64,000 nt of DNA from Musa acuminata AAA Group (GCF_036884655.1 NC_088340.1:2867001-2931000); one strand, 5' to 3'. Positions 10,824-23,640 are shown, counted from the stretch's first letter. Made by a program: numbers and translations. Notes: generated from the sequence alone by a model not told the origin.

Positions 10824-12670
10824 ATGGGAACTCGGGGTCTCATCTTTTCAAGCGCACTAGTGCTGCTGCTTCTTGCACAACCGGTCTCAGTCGTTTCAGC
10901 CTCTCCTCCCTTTGCATGCGATCCTGCAAGCCCATCGACGCGAAACTACGGATTCTGTCAGACGACGCTGCCCATCGACAAGAGGGTGAATGATCTCATT
11001 TCACGCTTGACCTTGGAGGAGAAGATACAACAACTGGATGATGAAACTCCTGCAATCCCCCGACTCGGCGTGCCGAAGTACTATTGGTGGTCGGAGGCAT
11101 TGCACGGTGTGTCCTCCTGGGGACATGGTATCCACTTCGACCCCCTCACCATTCCAGGTGCTACCAGCTTCCCCCAAGTTATACTTACCGCAGCATCCTT
11201 CGACCAATACCTATGGTATCGTATCGGACAGGTAGTGCATGCTCCAAATTCCTCCATTGTAATGTTCGTGATTGTTTTATGCTAAGTATGATGGAAACCG
11301 AAGGACTTGGAGTAGCTTAAACTTAAGAAGTTTGATATGTCAGTATATCTCTAGGAAAGAGGGAGACTAATGTTAGTGGTTGCATCTTCTTCTGATGTTC
11401 GAAGGCTATCGCGGTGGAGGCTCGAGCACTGTACAACGCGGGACATGCTGATGGATTGACATTTTGGTCGCCAAACGTGAATATATTCAGAGATCCCAGG
11501 TGGGGCAGAGGCCAGGAGACTCCCGGTGAGGATCCCACGACGGCAAGCAAGTATGCCGTAGCCTTTGTGAGAGGACTACAGGGCGATTCCCCCACAGGGG
11601 AAAGGCCCGGCCAGCTGATGGCTTCAGCTTGCTGCAAACACTTCACAGCTTATGATTTGGATAGATGGAACGGCACCCTTCGCTATACCTTCGATGCTCG
11701 GGTAAGTTACTAGTGTAAGAATGATGTGTTCCCGTCAAGAAAGAGAGAGATCATACGTGAGTACAATCAATAATAACATGATATTGCTAGTCTAGAATCA
11801 AATCAAATAATAGGATAAAGATAAATTAAGATGGAAGAAAAGAAAAAAAAAACAGTTAAAATATTTATAAAATCTTAAACTACTTTTTAACTTAAGTTCT
11901 ATGCATCCAATAAAAAATACTAGTTTAAATCTTAATAGTTACTACTTACACAACACAACTAAATAAATGATCGATCATATTTGAGGAGCGAGCATCTCAG
12001 TGGCTTGTTTGGTGCTGCTCAGGTGACGGCTCAGGACATGGAAGATACTTTTCAGCCGCCTTTCAGAGGCTGCGTCCAAGAAGGTCGAGGCACTTGTGTC
12101 ATGTGTTCCTACAATCGCGTCAATGGAGTACCCACCTGTGCTGATCACAATCTTCTGACCGAGCAAGCCAAAAACGCGTGGGGTCTTGATGGGTATAATC
12201 GTAGGGATTTCGTATTAGTATGAGCTGGTTATTAATAGTCCCTTCAATTCAGATCACTGACCTATTGTTTTGATCCAATGTCTGTGTTTAGCGAAACATA
12301 ATGTCACTACGAAGCATCTCTCTTCTTTTCTCTTCGTCTTCTTCCTTACTATCATCATTCTTTGACTATTCCTCAGGTACATTGCTTCGGACTGTGCTGC
12401 AGTTGATTTCATTTATGGTGCTACGCACTACGCCAAAACGCTCGAAGAGGCTGTTAGTTATGCTCTCAAAGCTGGTAAGAAGGATTATGCATGGCTTTTA
12501 TTGTTTATAGCTTGTACAACTGACACAACATAAGCAAGCAACAGACTTCTAAAGGGCCAAAGGCTTAATGTAGCAAGTCCATGATCCTTTTATTTCTCTT
12601 ACTAATTCAGCCTTAGATATTTGTAAGGGTCAAAAGCTTAATATAGTAAACCTATATAATAATAATAATA

Positions 12671-12702
<32 letters not shown>

Positions 12703-15084
12703 TAATAATAATAATAATAATAAAATTCACAATTCTCAATTATTTAGGATCAATTATAATAAATCTTTTATGATCATTGATATAATTTAAGTTTAGAATA
12801 TTTAAATCTTTATTTATAGTTTTTATTAAAATCTTTTTAGGACTTCTTTAATCTCTTCTGATACAACTAACATTAATTATTTTACCTCTTCTGACTATCG
12901 TATTTGAAGGCCTTCTATGTACATGCTTATATCATTTTAAATGATTTTCTCTCATTTTATCTTTTATTAAAGTAATACCTAATTATTCATAAATAAAAAT
13001 ATTTTTTCTATCTTTCCTAATAATTTCATATATCTATCTCAACATTTTCATCGCAACAACATAAATTTTTTTATATTTTGTTTATTAACTATCTAACCCT
13101 TAGATCTATAAAATATTATCGATCTCACAACTATCTTATAAAATTTTTCTTTTAATTTTAGAGGTGTCCGATGATCACACAAGACTCTTAATGCCTCTTT
13201 TCATTTTAACCATCTTATTTTTACTCTATAAATAATATATTTATAGATTTTTCTATCTTGTTAAATAATTAATCCAAAATACCTAAGGTTTTTACTTAGA
13301 GTAATTTTTGTCCATCTAATTCAACTATATTCGTTTGTCTATTTTTATAATCACTAAGCTTGCATTTTATATACCTACTTAATTTAAAATATTTAGTTTC
13401 TAAGATTTACCTTTGTAGCTTAAGTTTATAATTAAGTCTATTTAGACTCTCATCCATTAACATAATATTATTAGCAAATAATATATATCAAGAAGATCTA
13501 CGACTAATAATTGCATCGATTATTTCTCTTCAAAGTCGGTGTTGCGAAGATGAACATACTTGTCCCATGTCGAAAGAAGTACTAATCATGTCCAAAAAAT
13601 TTGCAGGAGTGGATATAAATTGCGGTAAGGCTATGAGTCAGCATGTAGGAGCTGCAATAAAAAACGGGAATATATCTGAAAGTGATGTAGACAGAGCCCT
13701 ATTCAATGGCTTCTCCTTGAGAATGAAGCTTGGACTTTTCAATGGAGATCCACAAAAGCTACCTTCAGGGGATATCCCCCCTAGCCAAGTCTGTTCGACG
13801 GAGCACAAAAACTTGGCTCTCGAAGCAGCCCAAGCCGGCATCGTTCTCTTAAAGAACATTGGCAATACCCTTCCTCTAGCGAGATCAAACGTTACATCTC
13901 TTGGTGTGATTGGCCCAAACTCTAACGCCCCTCCGAGCCTTCTGGGTAACTACAATGGCCCTCCTTGCGAGGTTATCACCCCACTTGACGCATTGCAGAG
14001 GTCCGTCAACAACACCCGATTCGCAATAGGGTGTAACGTTCCTGGCAATGTCAGTGATATCCCCGAAGCTGTCCAATTGGCGAGCTCAGTGGACTATGTC
14101 ATCATGTTCATGGGGTTGGATCAAGATCAGGAGAGAGAGGATCTTGATAGGACGGATTTGGTTCTCCCAGGAACGCAGCAGACTCTCATATCCAAAGTTG
14201 CCGAAGCAGCAAAGAAGCCCATCATCCTGGTGTTGATTTCCGGTGGTCCGCTGGACATTACGTTCGCAAAGGACGACCCGAGAATAGGAGCTATCTTGTG
14301 GGCAGGTTTTCCCGGTGAAGCAGGTGGATCAGCGATCTCAAGCATCATCTTTGGAGACCACAATCCAGGTGAAACGTCTCATGATTTCTTTGCTATGTAA
14401 CATGCCAATGTTCACGCTAACTCGCAAGACTTCGTATCTTTATACCGGTAAGGGTTACTTCACGCTACTTACTTGATCAACCTGGTCGGCGCAGGGGGGA
14501 AACTGCCTGTTACTTGGTATCCACAAGAGTTCACAAAGGTGCCGATGACCGACATGAGGATGAGGGCCGACCCTGCCACGGGCTATCCGGGACGCACCTA
14601 CAGATTCTACAACGGCAAGCCCGTCTACCAATTTGGTTATGGGCTCAGCTACTCCAGTCATTCATATGAATTCGCAGCTGGAACTACAACTTCGATCTAC
14701 CTGAACAACTCGTTGTCTCCCCAGGCTCACCCGAATGATCCAAACACTCTCAGTTATGACATCGCAAGCTTAGGCTTCAACACATGCGGAGAACTTAAAA
14801 TCTCTGCTACGGTCGGCGTCAAGAACCATGGTCCCATGGCCGGACGGCACCCTGTGTTGCTCTTCTCTCGCTGGCCATCTACAGAACATGGTAGGCCGGT
14901 GAAGCAGCTGGTGGATTTCCAGAGCGTGCACTTGGAGGCTGGAGAGAGCACCAAAGTGGAGTTTTCTCTGAGCGCTTGCGAGCATCTCAGCCGAGTCACG
15001 GACGATGGCAGAAGGGTGTTGGACAAAGGATCCCACTTCTTAATCGTTGGAGATGAGGAGCATGAAATCAGCATCATCGCCTGA
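10824..15084 (+). CDS. Beta-D-xylosidase A (GH3), secreted
   Basis: Exons by frame and splice sites: 10824-11231, 11405-11701, 12023-12192, 12377-12474, 13607-14368 and 14495-15084, which join to 774 codons, the usual length for plant BXL proteins. The start is the first ATG after the TATA box and opens a signal peptide (leucine-rich segment, cut near Ser-Ala-Ser at ~26), so the product should enter the cell wall. The GH3 N-domain includes the Asp-Pro-Arg-Trp-Gly-Arg-Gly-Gln-Glu motif. Exon 4 encodes Ser-Asp-Cys, whose Asp297 is the expected nucleophile; Glu500, in a Gly-Leu-Asp-Gln region, is a candidate acid/base. Exon 5 holds the GH3 C-domain and exon 6 the fibronectin III-like end. Family knowledge: such enzymes remove xylose (sometimes arabinose) from xylan and arabinoxylan fragments. 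Intron 4 (1.13 kb) carries LINE debris. It is the first of three tandem copies. Confidence 0.93.
11762..11985. mobile_element. ~224-bp insertion in intron 2 of xylosidase A
   Basis: Intron 2 of genes A and B is about 320 bp but only 89 bp in gene C. The extra part is flanked in A by gatcatacgtgag (11749-11761) and gatcatatttgag (11973-11985), a near-perfect 13-bp direct repeat that C has once as gatcgtatgtgag. This looks like a small insertion with target duplication, perhaps a MITE, though no clear terminal inverted repeats were seen. Confidence 0.5.
12658..12723. repeat. AAT trinucleotide microsatellite in intron 4 of xylosidase A
   Basis: Imperfect AAT/ATA repeat of about 66 bp. Gene B has no comparable tract at the matching place. 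Confidence 0.9.
12770..13500 (-). mobile_element. LINE reverse transcriptase fragment, antisense, in intron 4 of xylosidase A
   Basis: Read on the minus strand from about 13478, the DNA gives a degenerate LINE-type reverse transcriptase end: Phe-Ala-Asn-Asn in place of the Phe-Ala-Asp-Asp active site, followed by Asp-Glu-Ser, then Lys-Leu-x-Leu, then further on Leu-Asp-Gly-Gln. Many stops follow. It is AT-rich and strongly decayed. A shorter copy with a clearer Asp-Asp-like stretch lies in gene B (21240-21600), and gene C has none. Confidence 0.6.
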
Positions 15085-17819
15085 TGATCTCCGCAGGCCA
15101 TTTAGAAGCGTAGCTTGTATTCCTCCTATCACTCGTAGATCGACGCAGACATTCGATGAAATGCACACTCGATCTTGTTTCTTGCTTTCCATGGAGTGAT
15201 TTGGAATGAAACTTATTTTATTACAAGGTGTTAATTTCCCAAATAAAAAATAATATTAAATTTATTAAGGAGAATTAGAGCCATCATAAAACCAAAATGG
15301 GGAAATTACTCAGCCAAAAATAAAAAAGAGTTACTCCATTGTCTTTGCAAGACACATGCAAACCGTAACCTCAAAACCCCAACGAAAGGTCTTTAGAGAG
15401 TATGAATATGTTTGATTACATTAAGTTTCCAGGAGGATTACATTTCGAACTTCGATTCGTGAGTATGCTTCACATTATGAGCAATTTATGATAAATTATT
15501 ACACCCATATTATATGACACTGTAATAATAGACTAATCAACTCGGATGTCTCGATGATGTATTAATCATAAAAGCTCAAATAGTAAATTGCATCATTACA
15601 AACAATGTTTCTTTTTTTTTTTTCTTTCTTATAAGCAAACTATCGTTAATCTTTCCTCGAGGATCCACATCTGAGTAGGTCATTGTAGTCTTAATAAAAT
15701 CATTATCATGAGCAAATGCATCCGACATCTTTAGAATTAATTTTTTTTCATAAAAAAAGAATGCTGGCTAAGGATGTAATGATATTAGCCAATAGTTTAG
15801 AGTCTATTTAAATCATCATATTTATTCAACAATAACAACACATAAACCTTCAATAATTACAACAATCTTATAATAGATGCTATTTATTGAATTTTAAAAT
15901 TTGATCATAAAATTAATTGATGAGCTAAATAAACTAATATATTTTTTATCGTAAACTTGAACCATTAAATGTCCAAATCTCGAGCTAGAGAGTCGAACAT
16001 TGTGTTAAAAAATTATCAAGCAAAAACTTAGATATCAAGCTGAATGATTGATTGACATGCTGAAGAACATACTTAATGCTATAAGTTTGTGATCAAAATC
16101 CTAACTCTTATTGCTATTAAAATCCTAACACTATAAAAAAAAAAAACACTTGCAACTAAGAAAAATCACATAAGCTCTTAATGATCAAACCCAATTCCCT
16201 GATTGATCCCAACAAATATAAGCCAACTTGAGTGAACTAGCCGAGTAGCCTAGCCCAATTGTTAATATGAGTGACATGGCTCTCTATATAGGCCAAACCA
16301 TGGGCTAATTGTGCTAGCTAAACCAATGGCTTGACATAAAAAAAGGTTATTATATAATAATTTAATTATAATCAATATTATTAATCAATGTAAAGAAATT
16401 TTAGGAAAAGTTGTAAAAAAAATCATAGAATTACAAAAAAAAAACCCAAAATATAGGAAAAATTATAGAAAATTTTAAATGATAAGAATGAGATAATTAG
16501 GTTATATTTAATGTTACAACAACCTAGGACTAGTGATATATATCCCTAAAATTTCATGTAAAAATTTTATAAGGGTAACTAAATAATAAAATTTATCCAA
16601 TCTGATTGACTTGTCTTTTTTGAAATTGAAACCCTTGTTTCATGTTACCCACTTCTTTTGACTATGATTGACTTATTGATAATACCACATCCTATCTTAT
16701 AATATAGATATATTTATATTCATGTAAATACTTGATTTGATATGACATGAGTATGTTGATTGATTCATGTTAGAGTAAAGGGATACTTGTTTTTCTATTG
16801 AGATATCAAGCTAATACTGATAAGTGATTCTCTTTGGATGCCTTTGGGACTTAGGGATTAATGGACTATTAGATATCATAGTTATTTAATCTTCTCCTCA
16901 TGATAGGGGAGATGTGTCATTATCATGAATTATGAGGCATAACTCTATTAGTTGTTGGGAGTGTAATACAATTGATCTTCATCATTTGTTGGGAGCGATC
17001 TTAAGAGAATTAAATATCTCAATGATGATGAGGTGTATACAATGCCATATATGTAAATATGTTTTGATATGATTTGTTAATTGTGTTTAGCATTTTATAA
17101 TTTATTATCTATTATTTGTAATATTTTGCTTGTTATCTTATATTGTATTATCTAGCTTCATATGCATTTTAACTATTCAAGATTATCTTACTTAGAGTCA
17201 CAAGTCATTTAGGAGATAATACGAACAACACATGCATATTCAGTGTAACTACCTATGAGTGATCAATCTAAAACTTACTGGCATCATATATTCTTTATGA
17301 TCGTCTAATATGTATCGAACAAAATTATAATCATCGGTGAAAGCAATAACTAAATGTCATACTTAGGATTGTCATTCCTAATGGTTTCATAATTATTTTC
17401 TACATACAGAAATCATAAAGGATGTATTATTGAGGCAACCTTGACTTGAAGCTCCTTACTACAAAATTTCAAATGATGAAATGTGAACTTGACTTGATTG
17501 TGTTGCAAAGATGTGTAATCTTAAGAGACAAACTTCTCTTTGATTATGTAAGATAAATTTTTTAAATTATTTTTTAAACTTTTTTTCTCAAATAATTAGA
17601 TAAAAAACATCATTAGGACTATTACGAAATAAGTCAATTATTCTTCAATTATAAGAAGATAATAAATATTAATATACTAAATAAATATTATTTATTAAAA
17701 AATAATTATATTTTTCATGGGATAAGATATTAATATAGAATATAAAATTAGCTAGCCACCATTCGTCATGTCAATACTATGTCAAACCAAACACTCTCTT
17801 GTCTATAAAGATCGAAGTC

Positions 17820-18090
17820 CAAAAGATAGCTCGGATCAATTACTAAGTTGTCGAGTTTCCTCCCCTATGAAATATTCACAAGAATACTTTAAAAGATCAT
17901 AAGACGGTTCAAATCAGTTACGAACTAGCTCTCTTATCGAATATTCGTAGGAATATTCTTATAAGATTAAAAAATAATCTTGGTTAGTTACAAATCGACT
18001 CCTTTATGAAATATTCTGAGAAATATTCCAAGAAGATCAAGAGACGATTCCAGTTGAATATAAACTGTCTTTTTTATAAGATCTTCATAA
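17820..18090. repeat. Degenerate ~65-75-bp tandem repeat, about four units
   Basis: Units share agttacraa, an atgaaatattc-like core and aagatcaagagacggttc-like end; starts can be placed near 17838, 17917, 17986 and 18056. Units are strongly diverged. Confidence 0.5.
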
Positions 18091-18111
18091 GATATTCTCC
18101 CCCCTTTTTAT

Positions 18112-18249
18112 GTTAATGTCAAATATGTCAAAGAAAAGGTACAACTAAGTATTAACTGTTAATGTCAAATATGTCATAGAAAAGGTACAACTAAGTATTA
18201 ACTGTTAATGTCAAATATGTCAGAGAAAAGGTATAACTAAATATTAACT
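18112..18249. repeat. 46-bp tandem repeat, three copies
   Basis: Units start at 18112, 18158 and 18204 with gttaatgtcaaatatgtca and are nearly identical, with the last slightly diverged. The exact 46-bp period and near identity suggest recent origin. Confidence 0.9.
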
Positions 18250-19446
18250 TGAGAGTTGGAGGAATCGACTCGAGAAATCCCTCCCAACAAATTAAGGATA
18301 GAGAAACCCTGTTCTACCCTAGATGGCTCCTTGCATATAAATCAAGACCATAGCAGATACATACATCAACAATATTTTTCCTTAACAGATATCAACAAAA
18401 TATAATAAAAGAACATTAATTGATGATTGATGCATATTGTAAATAAGAATCATAAAATTATACATGATCATTGGCTAACAAATGGAGGTCCAAACTCTTA
18501 GAATAGCATATACTAACTTAATATCCATATTATAATATTCCATTTATAGATTACCAAATAAAATCAACCTACTAATATTGATCTATATATGTATCCATAC
18601 TTATAGTCATAATCAACATAATATCATATATAACGTTCTAATAAAATATTTATCATAAACTTAATGTGCAATCTACCTAATCAAATGTAACAACATACAC
18701 AACATGAAAATATATGTTAAATCAGGAATCAACAACAACATGCATAAAATTTTAAAATTAAATAGAATAAATAGAAAAATTACAATTAATAAATAAAATC
18801 AAGGGAAGATAACATATCCACACCTACCACTTCATTTCTCTTTATTTTCTCTCCTTTAGTTGAATTCTCCATTATTGGATTGCTGTTGCTGAAATAAGAA
18901 GTAGAGAAAAAAAAAAGTGAGGCGATTTTAAGGAAAAAAGAATAAAAAATAGAGTTTTTCACCTTAGTCCATTACCAATTAATATTTATAAATAGGCCTT
19001 CCAACATGACTAAAGTGATTAATGACAGATATAAAAATAAATTTAAGAACTTCACAAAATGTAAAAAATAATCTGGATATAAGGTTAGGGTAAGTTAACT
19101 ATTTTGCGTCAAATGAGTGTCAAAAGCATATACCTTTTTAGAAATACTTAGCAACTATAAATCAAACAACAATTTTAATACATAAACAAAAATAAAGTTG
19201 GAGAACCTGAAAAATCAATTGGATTTTTATGCCATATCTGTTTTATTTTTTAATTAATGTATTTCCTATCAGGATATTAAGATGATGTCTTGCCTGTTAA
19301 AGAATTAAGAAAAATAGAAATATACAATGAATGGAGAGATGTATAGGTTTCTCAAATTAGAAAAAGAATAAGGAAGATTGCAATATTATATCCTAATTTC
19401 TGTTGAAAATTCATTTCTATTGAGCAGACTTTGGTCAATCGCTTCC

Positions 19447-19458
19447 ATATATGTATAT
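19447..19458 (+). promoter_or_regulatory. TATA box region of beta-xylosidase B
   Basis: catatatgtata, about 45 bp before the ATG, in the same conserved upstream block as in genes A and C. The short ATG inside it (19451) is out of frame with the gene. Confidence 0.5.
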
Positions 19459-19499
19459 CGTCGTTTGTCTTCGCTTCTCCAGCCATAGCAGCTGAGAGG

Positions 19500-22400
19500 A
19501 TGGGAACTCGGGGTCTCATCTTTTCCAGCGCACTACTGCTGCTGCTGCTCGCACAACCACCGGTCTTAGTCGTTTCAGCCACTCCTCCCTTTGCATGCGA
19601 TCCTGCAAGCCCATCGACGCGAAACTTGGGATTCTGTCAGACGACGCTGCCCATCGACAAGAGGGCGAGTGACCTCATTTCACGCTTGACCTTGGAGGAG
19701 AAGATACAACAACTGGATGATCAAGCCCCTGAAATCCCCCGACTCGGCGTGCCGAAGTACAATTGGTGGTCGGAGGCGTTGCATGGTCTGTCGAACGGGG
19801 GACATGGCATGCACTTCATTGGCCGTACCATTCCGAATGCTACCAGCTTCCCCCAAGTTATACTTACCGCAGCTTCCTTCAACCCCGACCTGTGGTATCG
19901 TATCGGACAGGTAGTGCATGCTCCAAATTCCTCCGCTGTAATGTTCGTGGTTGCTTCATGGAAACCGAAGGACTTGGAATAGCTTAATCTTAAGCAGTAG
20001 TTTGATATGCGAGTATATCTCTAGGAAAGAGGGAGACTAATGATAGTGGTTGCATCTTCTTCTGATGTTTGGAGGCTATCGCGGTGGAGGCTCGAGCAAT
20101 GTACAACGCGGGACAGGCAGATGGATTAACACTATGGTCGCCAAACGTGAATATATTCAGAGATCCCAGGTGGGGCAGAGGCCAGGAGACTCCCGGTGAG
20201 GATCCCACGACGGCAAGCAAGTATGCCGTCTCCTTTGTGAGAGGACTACAAGGCGATTCCCCCACAGGGGAAAGGTCGGGCCAGCTGATGGCTTCAGCTT
20301 GCTGCAAACACCTCACAGCTTATGATTTGGATAGCTGGAAAGGCACCGTTCGCTATACCTTCGATGCTCGGGTAAGTTACTACTGCAAGAATGATGTGTT
20401 CCCGTCAAGAAAGAGAGAGATCATACGTGAGTACAATCAATAATAACATGATATTGCTAGTCTAGAATCAAATCAAATAATAGGATAAAGATAAATTAAG
20501 ATGGAAGAAAAGAAAAAAAAAAACAGTTAAAATATTTATAAAATCTTAAACTACTTTTTAACTTAAGTTCTATGCATCCAATAAAAAATACTAGTTTAAA
20601 TCTTAATAGTTATTACTTACACAACACAACTAAATAAATGATCGATCATATTTGAGGAGCGAGCATCTCAGTGGCTTGTTTGGTGCTGCTCAGGTGACGG
20701 CTCAGGACATGGAAGATACTTTTCAGCCACCTTTCAGAAGCTGCGTCGAACAAGGTCGAGCCACTTGTGTCATGTGTTCCTACAATCGCGTCAATGGAGT
20801 ACCCACCTGTGCTGATTACAATCTTCTGACCAAGCAAGCCAAAAACTTGTGGGGCCTTGATGGGTAAGATCGTATGGATTTCCCATTAGTATGAGCTGGT
20901 TATTAATAGTCCCTTCGATTCAGATCACTGACCTATTGTTTTGATCCAATGTCTGTGTTTAGTGAAACATAATGACAATCTTCTCTCTTCTTCTTCTTCT
21001 TCTTCCTCCTTATTGAGCTGACAGCAACTGAGACTAATCGTCATTCTTTGACTGTTCCTCAGATACATTTCTTCGGACTGTGGTTCGGTAGATATGATTT
21101 ATGGTTCTTCGCACTACGCCAAAACGCCTGAAGAGGCAGTTGGTTATGCTCTTAAAGCTGGTAAGAAAGGATCATGCATGGCTTGTATTGTTTACAGCTT
21201 GTACATTTATACAGTAATGATAATAAAATCATATGTTTCAATTATTTAGAACTGAATATAAATTTTTTATTACCATTCAGATAAGTTAAGTTTAACATAT
21301 TTAAATTTTTATTTATAGTTTTTATTAATATCTTTCTAGATTTTCTTTAATTTCTTCAAATACTATTAATATTAATCGTTTTACCTATTTTAATTACCAT
21401 ATCCGGAGGTCTCCTAAATACATAATAACTATGCTATCCTGAGTACATAATTATATTTTATATATTTAGATTTAGTCTTACTTAATTTAAAATTTTTAAT
21501 TTTTAAAAATTTCTTTCATAACTTATATTTATAATTAATTTTATTTAGACTCTCATCGACTATGATGATATCATTAATAAACAATATACACCAAAGAGAT
21601 TGATTTATATAGGTGTCTTGATTATTTCTCTTCCTAATTCAGTATTGTGAAGATGAAATAAGATCTTTCAGTTTACTTGTCCAATATCGTAAGAAGAACT
21701 AATCATGTCGGAAAAATTTGCAGGAGTGGATATAAATTGCGGTAAGTTTATGCATCAGTATGCAGGATCTGCTATCCAAAAGGGAAATATATCTGAAAGT
21801 GACATAGACAGAGCCCTATTCAATGCCTTCTCCTTGAGAATGAAGCTTGGACTTTTCAATGGAAATCCACAAAAGCTACCTTCAGGAGATATCCCACCCA
21901 GCCAAGTCTGCTCGACGGAGCACAAAAACTTGGCTCTCCAAGCAGCCCAAGACGGCATCGTTCTCTTAAAGAACACTGGCAATACCCTTCCTCTAGCGAG
22001 ATCAAACGTTACATCTCTCGGTGTGATTGGCCCGAACGCCAACTTCCCTCCAAGCCTGATGGGTAACTATAATGGCCCTCCTTGCGTGGTTATCACCCCA
22101 CTCGAGGCATTGCAGAGCTCCATCAAAAATACCCGATTCGAAGCAGGGTGTAACATCGTTGCTTGCAATGTCACTAAGATCCCCGAAGCTGTCCAATTGG
22201 CGAGTTCAGTGGACTATGTCATCATGTTCATGGGGTTGGATCAAGATCAGGAGCAAGAGGGCCTTGATAGGACGGATTTGCTTCTCCCAGGAATGCAGCA
22301 GACTCTGATATCCAAAGTTGCCGAAGCAGCAAAGAAGCCCATCATCCTGGTGCTGCTATCCGGCGGTCCGCTGGACATTACGTTCGCAAAGAACGACCCG

Positions 22401-23192
22401 AGAATAGGAGCTATCTTGTGGGCAGGTTATCCCGGTGAAGCAGGTGGATCAGCGATCTCAAGCATCATCTTTGGAGACCACAATCCAGGTGAAACGTCTC
22501 ATGATTTCTTTGCTATGTAACATGCTAACTCGCAAGACTTCGTATCTTTATACTGGAAAGGGTTACTTCACGCTACTTACTTGATCAACCTGGTCGGCGC
22601 AGGGGGGAAATTGCCTGTTACTTGGTATCCACAAGACTTCACAAAGGTGCCGATGACTGACATGAGGATGAGGGCCGACCCTGCCACGGGCTATCCGGGA
22701 CGCACCTACAGATTCTACAACGGCAAGCCCGTCTACCAATTTGGTTATGGCCTCAGCTACTCCAGTCATTCATATGAATTCGCAGCTGGAACTGCAACTT
22801 CGATCTACCTGAACAACTCGTCGTCTCCCCAGGCTCAACCGAATGATCCAAACACTCTCAGTTATGACGTCGCAAGCTTAGGCTTCAACACATGCGGAGA
22901 ACTTAAAATCTCTGCTACGGTCGGTGTCAAGAACCATGGCCCCATGGCCGGCAAGCACACCGTGTTGCTCTTCTCTCGCTGGCCATCTGCAGAACATGGT
23001 AGGCCGGTGAAGCAGCTGGTGGGTTTCCAGAGCGTGCACTTGGAAGCAGGAGAGAGCACCAAAGTGGAGTTTTCTCTGAGCGCTTGCGAGCATCTCAGCC
23101 GAGTCATGGACGATGGCAGAAGGGTGTTGGACAAAGGATCCCACTTCTTAATTGTTGGAGATGAGGAGCATGAAATCAGCATCATCTCCTGA
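19500..23192 (+). CDS. Beta-D-xylosidase B (GH3), secreted
   Basis: Exons 19500-19910, 20075-20371, 20694-20863, 21063-21160, 21724-22488 and 22603-23192 join to 776 codons with no break. It is the close sister of gene A: exon lengths match except for one extra codon each in exons 1 and 5, and introns 1, 2 and 5 are also very alike. The signal peptide runs to about Ser-Ala-Thr (28). The nucleophile Asp is at about 298 in Ser-Ser-Asp-Cys. It keeps the Gly-Leu-Asp-Gln block and the C-terminal Phe-x-Gly-Tyr-Gly-Leu-Ser-Tyr motif of the family. As inference, a cell wall enzyme with the same reaction as A. Substitutions near Ser-Asp-Cys (Gly-Ser-Val-Asp-Met versus Ala-Ala-Val-Asp-Phe in A) lie beside the active site and could shift specificity. 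Confidence 0.93.
20432..20656. mobile_element. ~225-bp insertion in intron 2 of xylosidase B (same as in A)
   Basis: Nearly identical to 11762-11985 and flanked by the same 13-bp near-repeats (20419-20431 and 20644-20656). It is shared by A and B only, so it predates their separation. Confidence 0.5.
21240..21600 (-). mobile_element. LINE reverse transcriptase fragment, antisense, in intron 4 of xylosidase B
   Basis: On the minus strand from about 21585 it reads Phe-Ile-Asn-Asp (active-site position), then Val-Asp-Glu-Ser, then Leu-Ser-Lys-Thr-Lys near 21480, the classic order in plant LINE reverse transcriptase. It is the same insertion as in gene A, but with an internal loss of several hundred bases. 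Confidence 0.65.
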
Positions 23193-23640
23193 TCTCCGCA
23201 GGCCAATTTGAAGCTTAGCTTGTGTTGCTGTCACTTGCAGATCGAGGCAGACATTTGATGAAATGCTGCATAATTAGTGATTTAGAATGAAAATATATTC
23301 TAACTTGCACAGAGACACCATATAAGCTCTTTAACATCATTTTTTTAAAAATAAAAGATATTTTAAGTGATAATGAGTACCATCATTTGCATCCAAGTAG
23401 ATAGTTGTAGTCGTAATAAAATTGTTCCAATGAGCAAATGCATCTGAGCTCTTTAGCATTATTTTTGTCATAAAAAGAAAATCCCATATAATCGTTAAAA
23501 TTTTCAACGACGGAGAAGCATGCTAGTTAGTAAAGGATATAAGGACGTCAATCAATAGTTGAGAGCCTATTTTAATATTTTATCGTATTTGTTCAATGAC
23601 AACACATAAACCTTCAATAATAGCAACAATCTTATAATAT
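23193..23640. other. 3' flank of xylosidase B
   Basis: Non-coding. It matches the 3' flank of gene A in blocks (gagcaaatgcatctga; cataaaccttcaataat). No gene is seen. Confidence 0.6.

Larger units (their letters stand above)
15085..18900. other. Intergenic, AT-rich, between xylosidases A and B
   Basis: No open frame longer than about 60 codons is seen. 15085 to about 16090 resembles the DNA after gene B (23193 to about 23880), for example gagcaaatgcat and the gagctagaaagtcg-type block, so the duplication that made A and B included roughly 1 kb downstream. 16.1-17.8 kb is AT-rich sequence I do not recognise. Two local tandem repeats follow (17820-18090 and 18112-18249). Confidence 0.7.

Noticed and set aside
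14754..15101. Minus-strand frame of 115 codons over the last xylosidase exon (also at 22862-23206)
   Set aside because: It is a shadow of the strongly conserved exon on the plus strand and occurs in each copy for that reason.
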